From Rhyzopertha dominica (lineage: Eukaryota; Arthropoda; Insecta; Coleoptera; Bostrichidae): a stretch of DNA of 64,000 nucleotides. The translations under genes were made by a program, and so were the position numbers. Of this stretch, positions 59,465 to 64,000 are shown one piece after another (position 1 is the first letter of the stretch; every line of letters starts with the position of its first letter). The stretch is from positions 18,538,001 through 18,602,000 of the forward strand of contig QCXZ01000001.1 of NCBI GenBank assembly GCA_025024175.1. Reading direction: 5' to 3'. The notes beneath the pieces were generated by a model. The model was not told where the DNA came from and ran no database searches. It saw only the letters and a program-made list of their open reading frames with translations.

Positions 59465-60293
59465 CGCTGCAAATTGAATCAATACTTCCAGATCAAGTTG
59501 TCAAAATGAAATTTAGGCTTTTATTTCTTATATTATGCCATCAATAATGAGGTTTTGAGCATTTTTTATCTCTAGACATTTTTTCTACGACAAACGGTTC
59601 TCGTGATAGCAAAAATCTATAAATTTGTAAAATCGTTTTTTTCTAAATAACTCGAAAATTATTAACTAAACAAAACAATTGCAAGAGTACTTTTCGATCA
59701 GAAATGTAATTTTCTATATAATAGCAAAATTTAAAAAAATTGTGGGGATAAGGTCCAAAATTAATTTTTTGGAAATATTTCGAAAATGTCAAAATGTTGG
59801 AAACACTTTTTATGAGAAATTTTATTTCCTATCGGATGGTATTTTCATATGTAAACATATAAAGTATTTTCTGAGATATTTGGGAAAAACCGGTTTTTTT
59901 TAAATGATCGTTTTTTTCTTCTAAACAGTTTGCTGCACCGAAAATTTATAGGGACTAATAATACTCGCAATTATACTACTAATCACATACTAAAAGGCAA
60001 AAAATAAATGTTTGCAAAAAGGGTAGTTACTCCACAATTTTAGGGAAGGGGGCCCTATACCCTACTCACCCCAAAAACAACATGTTGCTTTGGGTAGTTG
60101 AGATTTATATGTATGCCAAATTTCAAATTCATATGTTGTCTTTCGAAAGTTATAGCGTCCACAAACAAATACGAAATTCTTGCTCAAAATTTTGTTTTTG
60201 GACGTTTCGAGCATTTTAAAGCGATTGAGCAAATAAAAAATTTTGAAAATTTCTGTCGCGATACAATACTTCCCATCCGTTGGATGTGGAAGT
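59465..60293 (-). repeat. Dispersed AT-rich repeat, copy 2
   Basis: Inverted relative to 14026-14895. Its ends are gaatcaatacttcca on the left and ccgttggatgtggaagt on the right. Matched blocks include gggtagttact, ttcgaaagtta and aggaaataaaatt-type text. It lies wholly inside the 1.9-kb element. Confidence 0.68.
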
Positions 60294-60457
60294 AAAATTA
60301 AGTACAGAAATACGACTACTCTATATATTTCTTATGAGGGTAATACTTATTTCACACTAAACTTCAGAAGTATATCAAATAAAAGTGTTAGGAAATAAAA
60401 AATGGTGCTTCTGCAGGCAACGTTAATAAAAATACACATACAAGGAGATCCAAACAT

Positions 60458-60881
60458 TTAAAAAAGCTGTAACTTAGATTTCTTCTTCTTTCTTGCACTT
60501 GATTTATCAGTATCTCTGTCATTGTGCTTATAGTACTATTTAATTCTCATTATAACAATAAACAAAATTAAGTATTTCTGCTTCGTATTCTTTACAAGGA
60601 AACGAGATAGAATATGTGTTTAAAACAATTCATCCACTACATTGTCAAAAACAACACTGAATATGTTTGGTTAAAATATTTTTTTTACTCTGTGAATTGA
60701 TCTGATTTGGATGACCTAGCCGTCTTCTGGAATTTAAAATAGTAAGTCTAGATGAAGGACCAGCTGTATCAGAAACATTTGTTCGATAGAGATGATCCTT
60801 ACGTGTGGAGTATTTCGAAGATTTAATTTTTTTTGCATATAAAGCTCTATCGGAAGAATTACTGTTACAGTTCAGGACCAC
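60458..60881 (-). CDS. Ser/Lys-rich ORFs inside the 1.9-kb element, unrecognised
   Basis: The frame 60881-60645 encodes NSSDRALYAKKIKSSKY, then STRKDHLYRTNVSDTAGPSS. The region 60530-60458 in another frame encodes NDRDTDKSSARKKKKSKLQL. Both are disordered, basic and serine-rich, unlike a transposase. The first is preceded by an acceptor-like tgaactgtaacag. They may be pieces of a captured gene or of an accessory protein. No start codon with good context, and no family recognised. Confidence 0.25.
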
Positions 60882-61443
60882 ACAATACTTTCACATTTTT
60901 GTTATTTCAAAAAACATCACACAAATACCATGCCGAATGTATGGTTATGCAAGCCACTGGCGAGTGCTTTTACTACTATATTGCATCTCTTACTAGACCT
61001 CTCTCTCCCAGAGAATCTGGACCGCAGTTGCATACAGTTACCATACGGTCGTGCGTATACTTCTCTATCTATTACCGTGGTACAAAGTGAGCAGGAAGTT
61101 AAAAGGCAAATGCTTGTAATGATGTGAAATGTGAAAAGAAGAAAGCAAATATTTGTATTTCCTCCTTACCCGTTAACAGTGACGCATTGCAAGCACTTCT
61201 ACTATCCAAATCCAATACAAATTATGTGCTTTTCAATTTTCAATTTGACAATATTTTAAATTTTTGTGTAATAATTAATATACTACAAATTTGCAGCATA
61301 GTTTTGGTAACTTTGACTGAATATTACCCCTTGGAGTACCTAATATAATAAATCAGCGCGAGGTGTGTTTCGTTTGTAACAAATCGGCGGTTAAAAATTA
61401 AAAATATATTAGCAGTCATCGGCACACTGACCTTTACTATAGC

Positions 61444-62981
61444 CTATATGAAAAACTGTATCAACGACTGCGACAAGAAGTCAACGAGTTAAAGAAGGAA
61501 AAAAGCGAGGCAAAAAGAGCAAGTACTGCAACTTCAGAGGAAATTAGGTAGAGGCAGTGGAACGTATACGTCGTGCAAACAACATTATTATCCACGGTAT
61601 TCCCAAACCTGATGGAGACCTCCCTACACGAAGGCAGTCTGATACTCAAGTCATTAATTCGATCATTGCACAAATATCTGAGAACATATCTGTAGAAGTG
61701 GGACATTTAGTTCCTTGAAGGGAACTAGTTCCTTAGGTCTCGGTCCGGATGAGGAACTAGTACCAGGAACTAGTTCCTTGGTTCCTGGACGTAACTTCGT
61801 GTCACGTGTTATAATGGGGTAGACGGTAGATCGGTAGATGGCTCACGCAAAAACCGTGTCCTTTGTTCTTTGCTGAAGCCGGAGATAGGAGCTTATTTAG
61901 CACCGTAACGCGTACAGGGTGCGACAAAGAACTATATACGAGATTTGTTAACGCAAGGCTGTTGGTATTATTACAGTAAATAACGAAATGTAAATACTGA
62001 AAAATATTTTAATAAAGTCATAAGTCTTTCTACAATACATCAGATGTGGCCACGTTTAAATTGCGGTTGTATCGAAGATACAGCCCACCAACAATTTGTT
62101 TATTATTACAGGTACCAGGTCAAAACATATAAAAGAGCATAGTTATTTACTCCGACAAGAGCACTTGTCGGCATGATTGTTAAATAAATGCAAAAAGTTT
62201 TTATTATAAATGAAATAGTACACCCCTAAATGCTTCATGTAGCCATAAACAAAGAAATTAATCAACATTTCATTATCATCTGCAGCTTGTTTATTACAAG
62301 AACTTTAGAAACAAATGCTAAATGTATTTTACCGGTACATCAAATACATAATCAGGATTGCCAGATAAAGACGATAGTTACCACCAACAGCCAAAAAGAA
62401 TAATAATAAAAGTATTACCTCATATATATTTGACTTCTGATCAGTTGTGCAATCTAGCAACCCTGATTCGCACAAGACAAATCGTGTGTTGATTGTTAGA
62501 TCCCAATTCCAGAGCATGGAAACTTGGCAGTTGTGGCTCCCATACTCACTACGTGAACAAAGGTACTATGTATGAACGAATTATTTGTTCCGCGGTCTCT
62601 TAGTTCCGAGATCCCCGAACGAATGTGATTATTTTATACAAATTAGTTCCTGAGGAACTAGTTCCGCGTTGAACGAGGAATTAGTTCCTCTAGTACCTGC
62701 TGGGAACTAGTACACTGGAACTAGTTCCTGCCGGAACTACCCATCTCTACATATCATTCGTGACTCGTCTAGGCAAGCCTAACGCATCTCGTACCCGTCC
62801 CGTTAAGGTGGTTCTTCCTAGTTTTTCTGGCGCACGCAGTATTCTGTGTAATAAACAAAGCTTATCCGGCACGGAATTTGCTAGGCTAAAAATCTACGAT
62901 GATACGCTATTCTTGACAAGCAATACGCCACCTACCTTAAATGTGGCAATTGAGCTATGGGCCACCGTTCTTGACGGTTAG
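61444..62981 (+). pseudogene. Retroelement ORF1 (coiled coil + RNA-binding domain) split by an insertion
   Basis: The first part (61444-61692) reads LYEKLYQRLRQEVNELKKEK (a coiled coil), then after a frame change VERIRRANNIIIHGIPKPDG and SIIAQISENIS. The second part (62750-62981) reads ISFVTRLGKPNASRTRPVKV, then VLPSFSGARSILCNKQSLS and ends ELWATVLDG*. The order is that of L1/I-type ORF1 proteins, with (R)+NN(L/I).I.G+P followed by RLGK....RP(R/V)KV......A..IL..K. Skipping 61693-62749 plus one copy of the duplication joins ENI|SFVTRLGK in frame. The 5' part needs one frameshift near 61545. The RNA-binding half is otherwise clean. Confidence 0.65.
61693..62749. mobile_element. 1057-bp hAT-like element inserted in ORF1
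   Basis: Termini are TAGAAGTGGG (left) and TAGAGATGGG read inward from the right. Flanking octamers are catatctg (61685-61692) and catatcat (62750-62757), matching 6/8. Both subterminal regions are packed with ggaactagttcc-type palindromes: about five on the left by 61790 and about six on the right from 62640. No transposase ORF. Removing the element restores the interrupted ORF1 frame, which supports the mapped ends. Confidence 0.75.
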
Positions 62982-63034
62982 TTGATGATTTTGTCCAACG
63001 TTTTCTTTGGTTCTTTTTGTATTGTATTTAACAG

Positions 63035-63558
63035 AAGATTAACCATTATTGCTGTGTACCTCAGCGTTCGTCTTGGGTAAAAAAAATCCAGAATTGAGTT
63101 TCCACACATTCCCAAAGGCCGGGGAAAGTATGGTTATCGTCGAAACCAAGTTGGGAAACAAAGAAGTTGTTAATAGAAGACACATGTGGATTAGAAAACT
63201 CAGAATCGGAAAAAAAGTGTCTGATCATATGACAGTATATTTTCTTCATTTTACTGAAAGCGATTTTCTTCAGAAAGGTAGGTATGTGAAGTGATGATTT
63301 ATTAAATAAAAGTGAGAGTAACAAAAAGTTTTCAGTGAGAATTAAACGAAGAATATTAAAATCTCAAGCAGTTTCTTCCCAAACGTTGCCTGTAGCTTCA
63401 AACGAATCACAGGAACTTCTACAAGAAGACCTAGAATCAGTAGCAGCTGTACTTCTAGCCAACGTGAAATAGAAAGTATTCAAGTAGAATTATGTGAAAA
63501 TGTTATTGAAGATACAGAAACCAGGGAAGCAGCAGAGACTTTGTTAACTTTTTTTTAA
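63035..63558 (+). pseudogene. THAP-domain gene, zinc ligands degraded, short intron
   Basis: After acceptor tatttaacag the exon 63035-63277 encodes HYCCVPQRSSWVKKNPELSF, then HTFPKAG and NRRHMWIRKLRIGKK, then VYFLHFTESDFLQK. Donor AAAG|gtaggt and acceptor gttttcag at 63335 bound a 58-bp intron. Joining gives KVRIKRRILKSQAVSSQTLP, and the frame stops at 63470-63472. THAP domains bind zinc through C-x2-4-C ... C-x2-H. Here the second Cys is Arg (VPQR) and the third is Tyr (VYFLH), while the first Cys, the Trp and the final His remain. After exon 2 another frame (SSSQREIESIQVELCENVIE ... AAETLL, stop 63556-63558) looks like the original tail, implying a frameshift near 63410. An upstream exon must supply the start codon. 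Confidence 0.7.
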
Positions 63559-64000
63559 CATTTTGATAATATTAGCTGCACCATGAACCATAGATAATTT
63601 ACCATTTATTTCATGTGGCACTGAATCTAGCGAACTAGATTGCAAGCACAACCCATAAACAGTAATATGTTGTTGATTTTCTTCTGTTTTCCTGCTAATA
63701 TAAGGTGTCCTGCATTAATCACATTTTCCCCTTCCACAGCACATTTTGAGTATTGAGAAACCCCTAGGTAGTTCATGTATTGCGAAATGTCAAGCTTCAT
63801 TTTAACTTTAATCCTGAAAATACATAGGAATTAAGATTTTTTTTTATGAAAATGGAGCCCTAGTAAAATATAACTTACCGCAAACAATTTAAACACACTG
63901 GAACACAACAACAAACGAAAACACCTGACGCAAAGTGAATGGCCCACGGCAAGGTTCACAAAGTCGCCGTTGCAGCGCTGCGATCTTAACCCGAGTAAAG
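63559..64000. other. Right edge of window, no recognisable gene
   Basis: AT-rich, ending in a GC-richer stretch (63920-63990). Nothing identifiable. Confidence 0.35.

Larger units (their letters stand above)
59186..61079. mobile_element. 1894-bp element with perfect 8-bp target duplication
   Basis: The left end reads cacggtagtaaatagagagg and then tatacgcacga. The right end read inward is cacggtaatagatagagaag and then tatacgcacga, about 40 bp of inverted repeat. The flanks are gtacaaag on both sides (59178-59185 and 61080-61087). An 8-bp duplication suits hAT or P-type elements, and the family is not decided. The interior contains copy 2 of the 14-kb repeat and a Ser/Lys-rich minus-strand ORF. 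No transposase recognised. Confidence 0.85.

Noticed and set aside
1..64000. CRISPR arrays, tRNA or rRNA genes, bacterial operons
   Set aside because: No regularly spaced direct repeats, no cloverleaf with a GGTTCGA-type box, and no Shine-Dalgarno-led gene clusters were seen.

Overview
This is an AT-rich arthropod window, most likely from an insect. GT-AG introns are visible, some as short as about 58 bp. The transposon families are typical of insect genomes, and there are no tRNAs, rRNAs, operons or ribosome-binding sites. I cannot name the species. Almost everything recognisable is mobile-element sequence at some stage of decay, and I found no convincingly intact host gene. Scattered single N bases (for example 5351, 6680, 11702, 37645, 51297, 58603) are isolated ambiguities, not gaps.

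Layout. 1-1.5 kb: minus-strand DIRS-type reverse transcriptase/RNase H remnant. 2.9-4.4 kb: an RT scrap, then an 823-bp hAT-like element. 7.2-10.6 kb: a hAT/ZMYM-like scrap, then a Jockey-type retrotransposon 3' end split by a 2-kb element that has 300-bp terminal inverted repeats and a DDE transposase tail. 14-17.8 kb: a dispersed AT-rich repeat, an (AAT)n array, a possible TATA promoter, a CAGGT-rich repeat field, a 497-bp MITE and a repeat family. 18.8-22.8 kb: RT remnant, snap-back repeat, MADF-like fragment, 324-bp hAT-like MITE. 22.85-24.4 kb: promoter-like CArG/CRE sites followed by spliced exons of a P-element/THAP9-like transposase carrying stops. 26-30.1 kb: repeat family copies and a frameshifted non-LTR RT. 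34.6-37.5 kb: two mariner-superfamily remnants and a 260-bp MITE with a perfect 8-bp duplication. 39-40.8 kb: a 1.79-kb almost fully palindromic element. 43-44.7 kb: two small exon-like coding islands. 52.5-54.7 kb: two more transposase remnants. 55.6-57.7 kb: several minus-strand coding islands that may be one spliced gene. 58.4 kb: Penelope GIY-YIG fragment. 59.2-61.1 kb: a 1.9-kb element with a perfect 8-bp duplication. 61.4-63.6 kb: a retroelement ORF1 split by a hAT-like insertion, followed by a degenerate THAP-domain gene.

The window reads as a nested graveyard. At least three insertion events can be dated relative to each other: element into Jockey, hAT-like element into ORF1, and an AT-rich repeat inside the 1.9-kb element. 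The most unusual items are the giant palindrome, the element that cleanly splits ORF1, the THAP gene that lost two zinc ligands yet keeps its splice sites, and the promoter-linked P-element-like gene. Identifications rest on motif recognition by eye and were not checked by any search.
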